NCBI RefSeq assembly: GCF_031656215.1
Contig: NZ_CP134228.1
Coordinates: forward strand, 4,855,001-4,919,000
Reading direction: 5' to 3'
Length of the DNA stretch: 64,000 nucleotides
DNA from: Mesorhizobium koreense
GTDB lineage: Bacteria; Pseudomonadota; Alphaproteobacteria; Rhizobiales; Rhizobiaceae
The notes under the pieces are model-generated. The model did not search any database. It had not been told where the DNA came from and worked only from the letters and a program-made list of their open reading frames with translations. Below are positions 26,422-36,103 of the stretch, in pieces. Each line of letters begins with the position of its first letter. Position 1 is the stretch's first letter. A program made the position numbers and the translations under genes.

Positions 26422-27369
26422 ATGACGCAGGTCAAAGCCCTCCTGGCAAAACCATGGATCTGGTCGTTCCTGGGAGCGTTCGTGGTCTGGGCCGCAACGG
26501 TGGCCTTCACCGGCGGGCATGGCGGCGGGGGCATGATCACGGCGGCGCTGTCGCTCGCCGTCTTCACGGTGATCGTCGGCATCGGCCAAATGTTCGTCAT
26601 CACGCTCGGGCCCGGCAATATCGACCTGTCGCTGCCGGCCAATATCGGGCTGGCAGGCGCGGTCGCGATGAAGGTCATGGATGGCAGCGACAGCATGCTG
26701 GTCATCGGGCTGGCTGCGGCGCTCGCCAGCGGCTTCGCCGTCGGGACGGCGAATTACCTCCTGATCCGGGCGCTGCGCATTCCGCCGATCATCGCCACGC
26801 TCTCGGCCGCTTTCATCATCCAGTCGATCGACATCAGCTATGGGCGCGGCCTGCAGATCAAGCCACCGCCCGGCTTTGCGGACTTCGCCAACCTCAAATA
26901 TTTCGGCATACCGGTGCTGGCGATCCTGGCGGTCCTGTTCGCAATTGCCGCCAGCATCGCGCTCAACCGGATGGTCTACGGGCGCTCGGTACTCGCTATC
27001 GGGCAGAACATCCGAGCGGCTAAACTCGCCGGCGTGAAGGTCCAGCGAACCAGCTTCATAACCTACGCGCTATGCGGCACGCTTGGCGGCCTCGATGGCG
27101 CGCTTCTTGCCGCCTATTTCCGCGGCGCCAATGTCGATATCGGCAACGAATACCTTTTGGCTTCGATCGCCGTCGTCGTCATCGGCGGCACGTCAGTCGC
27201 CGGCGGCAAGGCCAATGTCCCCGGCGTGTGGGGCGCGGCGCTTTTCCTAGTGCTGCTGCTCACCATGCTGAACACGTTCGGCTTCAGTGTCGGCGTCCGC
27301 CTCGTCCTGACGGGCTTGATCATCGTCGGTGTCATCACCGCCGCCGGCAGTCCGCGCACGGAACGCTGA
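26422..27369 (+). CDS. Sugar-type ABC transporter permease 2 (second importer)
   Basis: A 315-residue RbsC-family permease starting at the base after the stop of permease 1. The signature is GPGNIDLSLPANIGLAG and the coupling loop IGQNIRAAKLAGV. About ten membrane segments. Last gene of the second carbohydrate module; the 117-bp gap to hemA marks the end of the accessory block. Confidence 0.86.
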   Translation: MTQVKALLAKPWIWSFLGAFVVWAATVAFTGGHGGGGMITAALSLAVFTVIVGIGQMFVITLGPGNIDLSLPANIGLAGAVAMKVMDGSDSMLVIGLAAALASGFAVGTANYLLIRALRIPPIIATLSAAFIIQSIDISYGRGLQIKPPPGFADFANLKYFGIPVLAILAVLFAIAASIALNRMVYGRSVLAIGQNIRAAKLAGVKVQRTSFITYALCGTLGGLDGALLAAYFRGANVDIGNEYLLASIAVVVIGGTSVAGGKANVPGVWGAALFLVLLLTMLNTFGFSVGVRLVLTGLIIVGVITAAGSPRTER

Positions 27370-27486
27370 ACCGCGCGGCGATGCGCAGGGAGAATCGAAC
27401 GAGGCGTGGCATTTTGACTGATTGTTCGCCGTTTACCTCGGAATGGTCGGCTATTATGCTGCGCTCAAATTCTGAGGGACGACCCT

Positions 27487-28764
27487 ATGAACTATCAGCG
27501 GTTCTTCGAAGAAGCGATCGACCAGCTTCATGCTGAAAAGCGCTATCGCGTATTTGCCAATCTCGAACGCATAGTCGGCCGTTTCCCGCGCGCCATCTGG
27601 CGCGACGGCGGTGAGCAACGCGAGATCACAGTCTGGTGCTCAAACGACTATCTCGGCATGGGCCAGCATCCCGACGTGATCGCAGCGATGCAGAACGCGG
27701 CGGGCCATATGGGTTCCGGCGCCGGCGGCACGCGCAACATTTCCGGCAACAACCACCCGCTGGTCGAACTCGAGGCCGAACTTGCCGATCTGCACGGCAA
27801 GGAGGCGGCGCTGGTCTTCACCTCAGGCTTCATCTCCAACGAAGCGGCGATCTCGACCATCGCACGGCTCTTGCCGAATTGTCTTATCCTCTCCGATGAA
27901 TTGAACCATGCATCGATGATCGAGGGCGTACGCCGCTCCGGCGCGGAGAAGAAGATCTTCCGTCACAACGATCTCGCCCATCTGGAGAGCCTGCTGGCGG
28001 CAGCGGCGCCTGAGCGTGCCAAGCTGATCGTCTTCGAAAGCGTCTATTCGATGGACGGCGACGTTTCGCCGATCGCCGCGATCGCCGACCTCGCCGAGAA
28101 ATACAACGCCATGACCTATATCGACGAGGTCCACGCGGTTGGCATGTACGGACCGCGTGGCGGCGGCATCACCGACCGCGAGAGCCAGGCACACCGCATG
28201 GATATCGTCGAGGGCACGCTCGCCAAGGCCTTCGGCACGCTCGGAGGCTACATCGCCGGTACGCGCGCCGTTATCGACGCAGTACGCTCCTACGCACCGG
28301 GCTTCATCTTCACCACGGCGCTTCCGCCTGCCATTGCCGCGGCCGCGACAGCCTCCATCCGCCACCTCAAGAACTCACAGTCGGAGCGCGACGCCCAGCA
28401 ACGGCAGGCGCGACGCGCCAAGGAGGTGCTTTCCGCCGCCGGCCTGCCGGTGATGCCGTCCGAGACCCACATCGTACCGGTGCTGGTCGGCGATCCGGAG
28501 CTTTGCAAGAAGGCCAGCGATCATCTGCTTGACCGCCACGGCATCTATATCCAGCCGATCAACTACCCGACCGTGCCGCGCGGCACGGAGCGGCTGCGGA
28601 TCACGCCGACGCCCTTTCATACAGACGAACTGATCGACGGGCTGAAGGACGCGCTTCTGGAGACCTGGCAGGCGCTTGGCATTCCCTTCGCGCCTGCGGT
28701 GGAAGAAGAGCGCGCCTCTTCGGAAAGAGTGGTGCCGTTGGTTGTTTCCAAGTCAGGCGGGTAA
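27487..28764 (+). CDS. hemA: 5-aminolevulinate synthase (ALAS)
   Basis: A 425-residue alpha-oxoamine synthase that joins glycine and succinyl-CoA to make 5-aminolevulinate, first step of haem and tetrapyrrole synthesis in alphaproteobacteria. The start [14 protein letters not shown], the glycine-rich [15 protein letters not shown] and the PLP lysine in [12 protein letters not shown] (about K247) are diagnostic. Length is normal. It is monocistronic: the convergent aminotransferase ends 3 bp away. Confidence 0.96.
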   Translation: MNYQRFFEEAIDQLHAEKRYRVFANLERIVGRFPRAIWRDGGEQREITVWCSNDYLGMGQHPDVIAAMQNAAGHMGSGAGGTRNISGNNHPLVELEAELADLHGKEAALVFTSGFISNEAAISTIARLLPNCLILSDELNHASMIEGVRRSGAEKKIFRHNDLAHLESLLAAAAPERAKLIVFESVYSMDGDVSPIAAIADLAEKYNAMTYIDEVHAVGMYGPRGGGITDRESQAHRMDIVEGTLAKAFGTLGGYIAGTRAVIDAVRSYAPGFIFTTALPPAIAAAATASIRHLKNSQSERDAQQRQARRAKEVLSAAGLPVMPSETHIVPVLVGDPELCKKASDHLLDRHGIYIQPINYPTVPRGTERLRITPTPFHTDELIDGLKDALLETWQALGIPFAPAVEEERASSERVVPLVVSKSGG

Positions 28765-28767
28765 GGC

Positions 28768-29940
28768 CTAGAGTCTCCCTACCCACTCCGCCAGCCGGCG
28801 GGCCGCTTCCTCGATCTGGTCGAGCCGGCGATGGAAGCAAAGCCGGAAGAAGCCCTCGCCGTCGAAAGCAGAGCCCGGCGCCAGGCCGACATTCGCCTCG
28901 TCGAGTATGCGGAAGGCCGCTTCCCGCGAATCCGTCACCCCGTCCACCGAGAAGAAAAGATAGAACGCGCCAGGCGGTACGGCGAAATGCGCGCGGCCGG
29001 TCTCGGCAAGGATGCCGCAGACGAGATCGCGCGCTTTTTGCGCCCGCTCCACCTGTTCGGCGATAAAGCCGTCGCCTTCATCCAGTGCCGCGACCGCGCC
29101 GCGCTGCATGAACTGCGCCACGCCGGAAGTCGAATATTGGATGAGGTTCTCGAAGGTCTGCTGCAGCGACGGATGCACCGTCAGCCAGCCGATACGCCAA
29201 CCCGTCATCGCCCAGTTCTTGGAGAAGGTGTTGACGAAGAGGATGCGGTCGTCCGGCTCCATGATGTCGAGGAACGAAGCGGCGCGGCCAGCGCCATAGT
29301 GGAACAGCGCATAGATCTCGTCCGCGATGATCCAGAGATTATGGCGCCGCGCCAGATCGAGCACGGTCTTGAGCGTATCGCGGTCGGCGGTCCATCCGGT
29401 CGGATTGGACGGGCTGTTGAAGAAGATCGCACGCGTTCTCGGCGTCACCGCCTTCTCGATCCGGCCGACATCGCAGGACCAGCCCCATGACCGGCCATTG
29501 TCGCCGAAATCAAGCGACACCGGCACGGGTTTCGCCCCCGCAACGCCGGCAGCGCCCGGGAAATTCGGCCATGCCGGCGCGAGATAGATGACCTCGTCGC
29601 CGGCGCCGGCAGTCGCCTGCAATGCAAGCTGGATCGCCTGCATGCCGCCGCCGGTCACCAGGAACTCCCCCGCCGCGAAGGCGCGGCCGAAATGGCGCCC
29701 ATAGTAGCGCGCCAGCGCCTCTCGCAATTCGGGGATGCCGCGCTGCCAGGTGTAGAAGGTTTCGCCACCCTGCAACGCGTGCGTGGCGGCATCGGCAATG
29801 AAGGCCGGCGTCGACAGATCGCCCTCGCCGACCCATAGCGGGATCACGCCCGGCCGGCCCCTGCCGCGGTTGGCGAGAGCCGAGATGCCACTTTCCGGAG
29901 CCAGACGGGCTTCGGTCCTGAGATGGTCGATGAGGTTCAT
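28768..29940 (-). CDS. Class I/II pyridoxal-phosphate aminotransferase
   Basis: A 390-residue fold-type I aminotransferase. Visible blocks: FYTWQRGIPELREALARYYG, ADEIYALFHYG, and the Schiff-base lysine in FVNTFSKNWAMTGWRIGW. The substrate arginine is in the late block FFRLCFHRR. The family includes aspartate and aromatic aminotransferases and valine-pyruvate types; I cannot fix the substrate. The frame is open 43 codons further upstream, but the start MNLIDHLRTEARLAPESGIS at 29940 fits the family. It lies downstream of mscL on the same strand, separated by a hairpin. Confidence 0.8.
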   Translation of the reverse strand: MNLIDHLRTEARLAPESGISALANRGRGRPGVIPLWVGEGDLSTPAFIADAATHALQGGETFYTWQRGIPELREALARYYGRHFGRAFAAGEFLVTGGGMQAIQLALQATAGAGDEVIYLAPAWPNFPGAAGVAGAKPVPVSLDFGDNGRSWGWSCDVGRIEKAVTPRTRAIFFNSPSNPTGWTADRDTLKTVLDLARRHNLWIIADEIYALFHYGAGRAASFLDIMEPDDRILFVNTFSKNWAMTGWRIGWLTVHPSLQQTFENLIQYSTSGVAQFMQRGAVAALDEGDGFIAEQVERAQKARDLVCGILAETGRAHFAVPPGAFYLFFSVDGVTDSREAAFRILDEANVGLAPGSAFDGEGFFRLCFHRRLDQIEEAARRLAEWVGRL

Positions 29941-29955
29941 GGAAATGACCGGAAG

Positions 29956-29980
29956 CATCCCGGCCGATCCGGCCGGGATG
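29956..29980 (-). terminator. Hairpin between mscL and the aminotransferase
   Basis: A perfect 11-bp stem, CATCCCGGCCG with CGGCCGGGATG, and a 3-base loop. On the minus strand it follows mscL by about 20 nt and stands 15 nt before the aminotransferase ATG. It lacks a T-run, so it may end mscL transcripts partly or mask the next ribosome site. Confidence 0.5.
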
Positions 29981-30001
29981 TAATCGAAGATGGAGATTGT
30001 C

Positions 30002-30427
30002 CTATGCGCGCTTGGCGAGAAGGTCGCGGATTTCGGTAAGCAGCTTGACGTCGGCCGGAGGCGGCGCATCCGGTGCCGGCGCAGCAGGCGCTTCTACCCG
30101 TCGGCGGATCGCATTCACGCCTTTGACCATCATGAAGATGATCCAGGCAAGGATCAGAAAGTTGATAACCACGGTGATGAAACTGCCGTAGGCGAGCACC
30201 GCGCCCTGCTGCCTGGCGGCTGCGAGTGTCGGCGCATTCACCCCGGAGGAAAGGCCGATGAAGTAGTTGGAGAAGTCGAACCCACCGAAGATCGCACCGA
30301 CGATCGGCATGATGACGTCGTCCGTCAGCGATTTGACGATCAATCCGAAGGCTCCGCCGATGATGACACCGACGGCAAGGTCCATCACATTGCCTTTTGC
30401 AATGAATTCCTGGAATTCTTTCAGCAT
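30002..30427 (-). CDS. mscL: Large-conductance mechanosensitive channel MscL
   Basis: A 141-residue inner-membrane channel that opens on osmotic downshock. The N-terminal [20 protein letters not shown], the first membrane helix [16 protein letters not shown], the periplasmic loop and the second helix [20 protein letters not shown] are all present, with the cytoplasmic helix ([14 protein letters not shown]) at the end. I used the ATG at 30427, the family start; the frame is open 21 codons more. Confidence 0.95.
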   Translation of the reverse strand: MLKEFQEFIAKGNVMDLAVGVIIGGAFGLIVKSLTDDVIMPIVGAIFGGFDFSNYFIGLSSGVNAPTLAAARQQGAVLAYGSFITVVINFLILAWIIFMMVKGVNAIRRRVEAPAAPAPDAPPPADVKLLTEIRDLLAKRA

Positions 30428-30678
30428 CGATTTCTCCTTTGCATCCGGATCGGTGCGTAGTCTGATTTCCCGCCGAATCTTCGCCCCCACGGCAAGAACT
30501 TAGCAAAATGCGCGGCAAGGTCATTGAAAAAATTGCTTTCTATCCTCGGTTACGGTTTCACCTTTCTTCAGAAGACCGGAAAGGTGCCTGCGCTTCTCTT
30601 CGAGCAATTTCCTAGACTCTGCCCACCGGCTGCTCTACCCATCCGCTGAACGCGTGCCGATTTCGGAGGACCTCCGGC

Positions 30679-33600
30679 GTGCAGGGCTGGCCCATATTTC
30701 TCGCGGCGATCGCCTATGTGACGATGCTCTTCGTCGTCGCCAGCGTCGGCGACGGGCGTGCCCGGCGCAGCAGCGCGACCATGCCGCGCCCCTATATCTA
30801 TGCGCTCAGCCTGGCCATCTACTGCACGTCGTGGACGTTCTTCGGCTCGGTCGGCCTTGCCTCGCAGCACGGCTTCGACTTCCTGTCGATCTATATCGGG
30901 CCGATCATCGTATTCGTTTTCGGCTTCCCGCTGCTCAAGCGCCTGATCCGGTTGGTGAAGGCAGAGAAGATCACGTCGATCGCGGACTTCCTCGCCGCCC
31001 GCTATGGCAAGAGCTTCGCCGTCGCCTCCATCGCCACCATCATCGCTACGATCGGCACCATCCCCTATATCGCGCTGCAGCTTCGGTCGATTTCCGGCTC
31101 CGTCGACCTGATGGTGACGCACTATCATCAGGCGGCGACCAGCGCCTTCCCGCTCGGCGACGCGGCCTTCTCCGTCGCCTTCATGCTCGCCGTATTCGCC
31201 ATGCTCTTCGGCACGCGCCATGCCGACGCCACCGAGCATCAGGACGGGCTGGTGCTCGCGATGGCGGTGGAATCCGTCGTCAAGCTTCTGGCCTTCCTCG
31301 CCGTCGGCGTAACGGTCATGTTCTTCCTGGCCGACCGGCCGACAAGCCTAATCGAGGCTATCCGCGAAAACGAAGACGTGCAGGCGGCGCTCAACTACCA
31401 TACCTCGATCACATCATGGCTGGTCATGACGGGGCTGAGCGCCGCCGCCGTCATCATGCTGCCCCGCCAATTCTACATCATGATCGTGGAGAACCGCTCC
31501 GAGAGCGAATTGCGCAAGGCCGCCTGGGTTTTCCCGCTCTATCTTGTGGCCATCAACATCTTCGTCATTCCGATCGCCTTCGCGGGGCTGACACGCATCG
31601 GCGACGCCACCAGCGCCGATCTCTACGTGCTGGCGCTGCCACTGGCGCATGACCGCGACATCATCGCCATGATCGCTTTCATCGGCGGGCTTTCGGCGGC
31701 TACCGCGATGGTTATCGTGGCAAGCGTCGCCTTATCCATCATGATCTCCAACGATCTGGTGATCCCGCTTTTCCTGCGCCGGCTGCTGAGACCCGAACTA
31801 GGCGACAACGAGGACTGGTCGAAGATCATCCAGACCATTCGCCGCGCAGCGATCTTCGTCATCCTGTTCGCGGGCTTCCTCTACCATCGCGGCATGCCGA
31901 GCGACGTGGGGCTGGTATCGATCGGCTTGATCTCGTTTGCCGCGATCGCGCAATTCATTCCGCCGTTTGTCGGTGGCCTCCTCTGGCGTGGCGCCAATGC
32001 GCGCGGCGCCGCGCTCGGCCTGGTCGCGGGCGGGATCGTGTGGGCCTACACGCTCTTCATCCCGTCTTTCCTGCCGCATGGGACGGCGTTCCTGCTCAAC
32101 GGGCCGTTCGGCATCGAGGCGCTCAAGCCGCAGGCGCTCTTCGGGACCGATGCCGCGCCACTCAACCACGGCGTGCTGTGGAGCCTGGCGCTCAACACTG
32201 TGTTCTACGTGCTCGGATCGCTGTCGAGGGCATCGAAGCCGCGCGAGCGTATCCAGGCGGCGCTGTTCGTGCCGCGAGACGCAGGCCCGATGCCAGCCTT
32301 CCGGCGCTCGCGCACGACCATAACCGTCAACGACATCAAGGACACGATCTCGCGCTATCTCGGCATGGAGCGGACGGAACGTTCGTTCCAGACCTTCGAG
32401 GAACAGGAGGGCCATCCCATTCCCGGCAACGCGCCGGCCAGCATGGAGACCATCCGCTTTTCCGAGCAGCTACTGGCGAGCGCCGTCGGGTCGTCCTCGG
32501 CACGCCTCATCCTATCGCTCCTCGTCCAGCGGAACGACCGCTCGGCGAAGGACGCCTACCGCCTGCTCGACGACGCCTCCGACGCCCTCCAGCACAATCG
32601 CGACCTTTTGCAGATCGCGCTCGACCAGATGGAGCAGGGCATCACGGTCTTCGACAAGGATCTGAGGCTGACCTGCTGGAACCGTCAGTACCGCACACTG
32701 TTCGATCTGCCCGACGAACTCGGCCAAGTGGGGGTGTCGCTCGGGCGCATCCTGGCTTTCTTGGCCAAACGCGGCGATATCCTCCAGCCGGAAGAGGCCG
32801 AGACGCTCGATCGGCTGACTACCTTCGGCCTGTCATGGCAGCTCGAACTGAGGACGAGCGGGCGTATCATCGAATTGCGGTCCAACCCGATGCCTGACGG
32901 CGGCATCGTCGCCACCTATGCCGACATTACAGCCCGCGTTCAGGCGGATGCCGAACTGAAGCGCATCAACGAAACGCTGGAGCAGCGGGTTACCACCCGC
33001 ACCGGCGAACTGGTGCGCGTCAACGAAGAACTGGCGCAGGCGCAGAAAATCGCCGAGGAGGCCAATCTCGGCAAGACGCGCTTCCTCGCTGCGGCCGGCC
33101 ACGACATCCTGCAGCCGCTCAACGCGGCACGACTCTACTGCTCCTCGCTGATCGAGAAGGCCGGCGCCGGGGAGCCGAGCGAAGCCGCCCGCAATATCGA
33201 ATCCTCACTGGAATCGGTGGAAACCATCCTCGGCATGGTGCTCGATATCTCGCGCCTCGACACCGGTGCGCTGAAGCCGTCCGAAACGGTCTTCCGTCTC
33301 GACGAACTTCTGCAGCAGATCGCCACCGACTTCCAGCCAATGGCGGAGGCCAAGCGGCTCCACATGACGATGGTGCCTTCCTCGCTGATGGTGAGGACCG
33401 ACCGCAACATGCTCAGGCGCGTCGTGCAGAACCTTGTCTCCAACGCCATCAAATATACACGCGAGGGCCGCATCCTGGTCGGCGTCAGGCGGCGTGGGGA
33501 ACTCGTCGAAATCCAGGTTTTCGATTCCGGCATCGGCATTCCCGAGGACAAGCTGAACACCGTGTTCCGCGAATTCACCCGGCTCGACGAGGGCGTGCGT

Positions 33601-34164
33601 GAGGCGCCCGGGCTCGGGCTCGGGCTGTCGATCGTCGACCGCATCGCGCGGGTCCTGAGGCTGGAACTGCACCTGCAATCGCTGAAGGGCAAGGGCACGC
33701 GCTTCTCCGTCATCCTACCGGTCACGCATGAGGCGCCACAGGCGGCAATCGTCGAATCGGCACCTGGTTCCGGGCCTGTCTGTGCGCTTTCTGGCCTCTC
33801 GGTGCTCTGTATCGACAACGATCCGCGCATCGTCGAAGGCATGCGCCTTCTTCTCGAGGGGTGGGGATGCGCAGTCCGCACGGCCTCGGGTTCGACCGTG
33901 CTCGATGAACAATCGTCCGCCGAGCCCGACGTTATCCTGGCGGATTATCATCTGGACGGCGAGAACGGCCTGGAGCTGATCGCGCGATTGCGTTCGCGCT
34001 ACGGACAGGACACGCCGGCCCTGCTCCTGACTGCCGATCGCTCGGAAGAGTTGAAAGCGATGGCCGAACGCATGGAAGTCGGCGTCCTCAACAAGCCGAT
34101 CAAGCCGGCGGCGCTGCGCGCCATGCTTTCACGCTATCGCAAGGTGCTGTCGGCCGCCGAGTGA
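30679..34164 (+). CDS. Hybrid sensor kinase: SSF transporter-like domain + PAS + histidine kinase + receiver
   Basis: A 1161-residue membrane sensor. Residues about 1-490 form a sodium/solute symporter-like region with 12-13 membrane segments (AIYCTSWTFFGSVGLAS, FIPPFVGGLLWRGANARGAA). A PAS domain follows near 640-755, a short coiled coil, then the kinase core: H808 in AAAGHDILQPLNAAR, ATPase boxes NLVSNAIKYTREG and GLGLGLSIVDRIARV. The C-terminal receiver has D1089 in VILADYHLDG. The GTG at 30679 has GGAGGA upstream. CbrA-like kinases have the same SSF-PAS-kinase order but usually no receiver. A LuxR-type regulator gene converges on it 18 bp away and is a likely partner. The transported or sensed solute is unknown. 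Confidence 0.9.
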   Translation: MQGWPIFLAAIAYVTMLFVVASVGDGRARRSSATMPRPYIYALSLAIYCTSWTFFGSVGLASQHGFDFLSIYIGPIIVFVFGFPLLKRLIRLVKAEKITSIADFLAARYGKSFAVASIATIIATIGTIPYIALQLRSISGSVDLMVTHYHQAATSAFPLGDAAFSVAFMLAVFAMLFGTRHADATEHQDGLVLAMAVESVVKLLAFLAVGVTVMFFLADRPTSLIEAIRENEDVQAALNYHTSITSWLVMTGLSAAAVIMLPRQFYIMIVENRSESELRKAAWVFPLYLVAINIFVIPIAFAGLTRIGDATSADLYVLALPLAHDRDIIAMIAFIGGLSAATAMVIVASVALSIMISNDLVIPLFLRRLLRPELGDNEDWSKIIQTIRRAAIFVILFAGFLYHRGMPSDVGLVSIGLISFAAIAQFIPPFVGGLLWRGANARGAALGLVAGGIVWAYTLFIPSFLPHGTAFLLNGPFGIEALKPQALFGTDAAPLNHGVLWSLALNTVFYVLGSLSRASKPRERIQAALFVPRDAGPMPAFRRSRTTITVNDIKDTISRYLGMERTERSFQTFEEQEGHPIPGNAPASMETIRFSEQLLASAVGSSSARLILSLLVQRNDRSAKDAYRLLDDASDALQHNRDLLQIALDQMEQGITVFDKDLRLTCWNRQYRTLFDLPDELGQVGVSLGRILAFLAKRGDILQPEEAETLDRLTTFGLSWQLELRTSGRIIELRSNPMPDGGIVATYADITARVQADAELKRINETLEQRVTTRTGELVRVNEELAQAQKIAEEANLGKTRFLAAAGHDILQPLNAARLYCSSLIEKAGAGEPSEAARNIESSLESVETILGMVLDISRLDTGALKPSETVFRLDELLQQIATDFQPMAEAKRLHMTMVPSSLMVRTDRNMLRRVVQNLVSNAIKYTREGRILVGVRRRGELVEIQVFDSGIGIPEDKLNTVFREFTRLDEGVREAPGLGLGLSIVDRIARVLRLELHLQSLKGKGTRFSVILPVTHEAPQAAIVESAPGSGPVCALSGLSVLCIDNDPRIVEGMRLLLEGWGCAVRTASGSTVLDEQSSAEPDVILADYHLDGENGLELIARLRSRYGQDTPALLLTADRSEELKAMAERMEVGVLNKPIKPAALRAMLSRYRKVLSAAE

Positions 34165-34182
34165 GGCTCCACGGATACAGCG

Positions 34183-34842
34183 TCAGCCTGCCGCCTGCAA
34201 CGGCTCGCCGCCGATCTTCGAAAGCAGGATGACGGCCTGGGTGCGGCTGTCGACGCCGAGCTTCTGCAGGATCGCGGAGACGTGCGCCTTGACGGTTGCT
34301 TCGGAGACGTTGAGTTCGTACGCGATCTGCTTGTTCAAAAGCCCTTCCGCCAGCATGCCCAGTACGCGCGTCTGCTGCGGCGTCAGCGTCTGGATGCGGC
34401 CGATCAGGTCCGATATCTCGGCATCCGCCTCTACGCCCAGATCGATATCCTTCGGCGTGGCTATACCGCCGCCGAGCACGGTCTCGATCCCGCCCCGGAT
34501 TTCCTCCATCCCCGCAGATTTGGAGATGAAGCCGGAGGCGCCGAGTTCCAGCGCCCGGCGAATGGTGACGACATTGTCATGGGCGGAAACGACGATCACC
34601 GGCACCGCCGAATGCAGACCGCGCAGCGCCACGAGCGCGGAGAGGCCGCTGGCGCCGGGCATGGAGAGGTCGAGCAGGACCAGATCCACGTCCTCATTGG
34701 CAACGAGAGCGGCCTTGGCACTTTCAAAATCGCCGGCCTCGATGATCGTCGGGTTATTACCGATGGTCGAGAGCGCCTGCTTCAGCGCGCCTCGGAAAAG
34801 CGGATGATCGTCGGCAATGACGAATTTGTAGTCCGATTGCAC
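34183..34842 (-). CDS. NarL/FixJ-type response regulator
   Basis: A 219-residue regulator: receiver domain with DDHP (8-11 region) and phosphoacceptor in VLLDLSMPG; the LuxR helix-turn-helix is C-terminal (LTPQQTRVLGMLAEG, NKQIAYELNVSEATVKAHVS). The GTG at 34842 is chosen since GGGGAGGG stands upstream and the protein then begins at the receiver. The open frame continues 97 codons further into the apaG region without family similarity. It converges with the hybrid kinase gene, so the pair may form one pathway. Confidence 0.88.
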   Translation of the reverse strand: MQSDYKFVIADDHPLFRGALKQALSTIGNNPTIIEAGDFESAKAALVANEDVDLVLLDLSMPGASGLSALVALRGLHSAVPVIVVSAHDNVVTIRRALELGASGFISKSAGMEEIRGGIETVLGGGIATPKDIDLGVEADAEISDLIGRIQTLTPQQTRVLGMLAEGLLNKQIAYELNVSEATVKAHVSAILQKLGVDSRTQAVILLSKIGGEPLQAAG

Positions 34843-34945
34843 CGATGCCCTCCCCAGGATCGCACGGATCGTTGTCTTGTCCGAACGCGACGAAAGTTCA
34901 ATTATGCGGGGAGCCCATGGATTTGCAAGCGGACAGCGGTTGCGG

Positions 34946-35338
34946 TCAGTTGACCATGCGTGTGTTATCCGGGATATCGAGCGAAAAGGCGGGAATATCG
35001 ACCTCGAAAGTGGCGCCCAGCCGGTCGCAAAGCGTATAGCGGCCGACCATGATGCCGGACGGCGTGGAGAGCGGGCAGCCGGAGGTGTATTGAAAGCTGT
35101 CGCCTGGCTCAAGCTCCGGTTGTTCGCCGACAACGCCCGGCCCGCGCACTTCCTCGACCTTGCCTGCGCCGTCGATGATGTGCCAATAGCGCGAAAGAAG
35201 CTTTACGAACCCGTCGGAATTGTTGGCGATCGTGATCCTATAGGCCCAGACATAGTGCCCGTCCTCCGGGTCGGAGCGGTCGGCCAGATAGAAGGGCTCG
35301 ACGCAGACCTCTATGTCGCGGGTCACGGCGCGATACAT
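34946..35338 (-). CDS. apaG: ApaG family protein
   Basis: A 130-residue beta-sandwich (fibronectin III-like) protein, DUF525/ApaG. Typical blocks are [48 protein letters not shown] and [11 protein letters not shown]. Its function is not well defined, though it is linked to Co2+ resistance and nucleotide polyphosphate metabolism in enterics. The ATG at 35338 matches the family start. It stands alone, with a promoter probably in the 156 bp before the divergent CDP-alcohol gene. Confidence 0.93.
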   Translation of the reverse strand: MYRAVTRDIEVCVEPFYLADRSDPEDGHYVWAYRITIANNSDGFVKLLSRYWHIIDGAGKVEEVRGPGVVGEQPELEPGDSFQYTSGCPLSTPSGIMVGRYTLCDRLGATFEVDIPAFSLDIPDNTRMVN

Positions 35339-35494
35339 GACGCAATCCTTCCGGGGCACAATCCTTCCTGGAACCCTTCATGAAGCACAGAATCGCGCAG
35401 GGCGCGGCCCCGGTCAACGCCTGACACGAATGTGAGCGGTGCTTGCTGCCCAATCCCCGCTGCGACAGCTATAGGAAACGTTCGGGAGAACGCG

Positions 35495-36100
35495 ATGCTG
35501 GACGGCTGGACAAGGAAACGTATCGATCCGCTGGTCCGGCCGGCAGCGATCATGGCAGCACGGGCGGGCCTTTCGGCCAATGCGATCACCGTCACCGGTT
35601 GTATCGTCGGGCTCGCGGCTGCGGCATCGATCGCAAATGGCTGGCTCGCCGCCGGACTTCTTCTGATCCTTGCCAGTCGTTTCGGAGACGCGCTCGACGG
35701 CGCGGTCGCCTGCATCCGCGGGAAGACCGATCTCGGCGGCTACCTCGATATCGTGCTGGATTTCGTTTTCTACGGCGCGGTGCCGATGGGTTTCGTGTTC
35801 GCCGATCCGGCCACGAACGCCGTTCCCGGCGCCGCGCTCATCCTGTCCTTCTACATCAACGGCTCAAGCTTCCTCGCCTATGCAATCATGGCGGAGCGGC
35901 GGAAGCTCCAAACCGACGCACGGGGTTCGAAATCGCTTTATTTCACCACCGGGCTTGCCGAGGCGACCGAGACGATCGCGGCATTCGCGCTCGCCTGCAT
36001 ATTCCCCGGCTGGTTCCCCGTCATTGCCTGGGTGTTCGCTGCGATGACGCTCTATACCGCACTCTGCCGCATCGTACTCGCCGTACGGACGTTCCGGTAA
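35495..36100 (+). CDS. CDP-alcohol phosphatidyltransferase family membrane protein
   Basis: A 201-residue inner-membrane enzyme with about six hydrophobic segments. The catalytic motif spans D65-D89: DALDGAVAC, then GKTDLGGYLDIVLD. The metal-binding aspartates (65, 68, 85, 89) are kept, but the arginine that normally follows the alanine is Cys73. The TDLGG variant resembles the YnjF-type branch rather than PgsA or PssA. It may move a phosphatidyl group from a CDP-lipid to an unknown alcohol. The ATG at 35495 is the best family start; its stop lies 3 bp from the convergent metZ stop. Confidence 0.82.
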   Translation: MLDGWTRKRIDPLVRPAAIMAARAGLSANAITVTGCIVGLAAAASIANGWLAAGLLLILASRFGDALDGAVACIRGKTDLGGYLDIVLDFVFYGAVPMGFVFADPATNAVPGAALILSFYINGSSFLAYAIMAERRKLQTDARGSKSLYFTTGLAEATETIAAFALACIFPGWFPVIAWVFAAMTLYTALCRIVLAVRTFR

Positions 36101-36103
36101 CGC

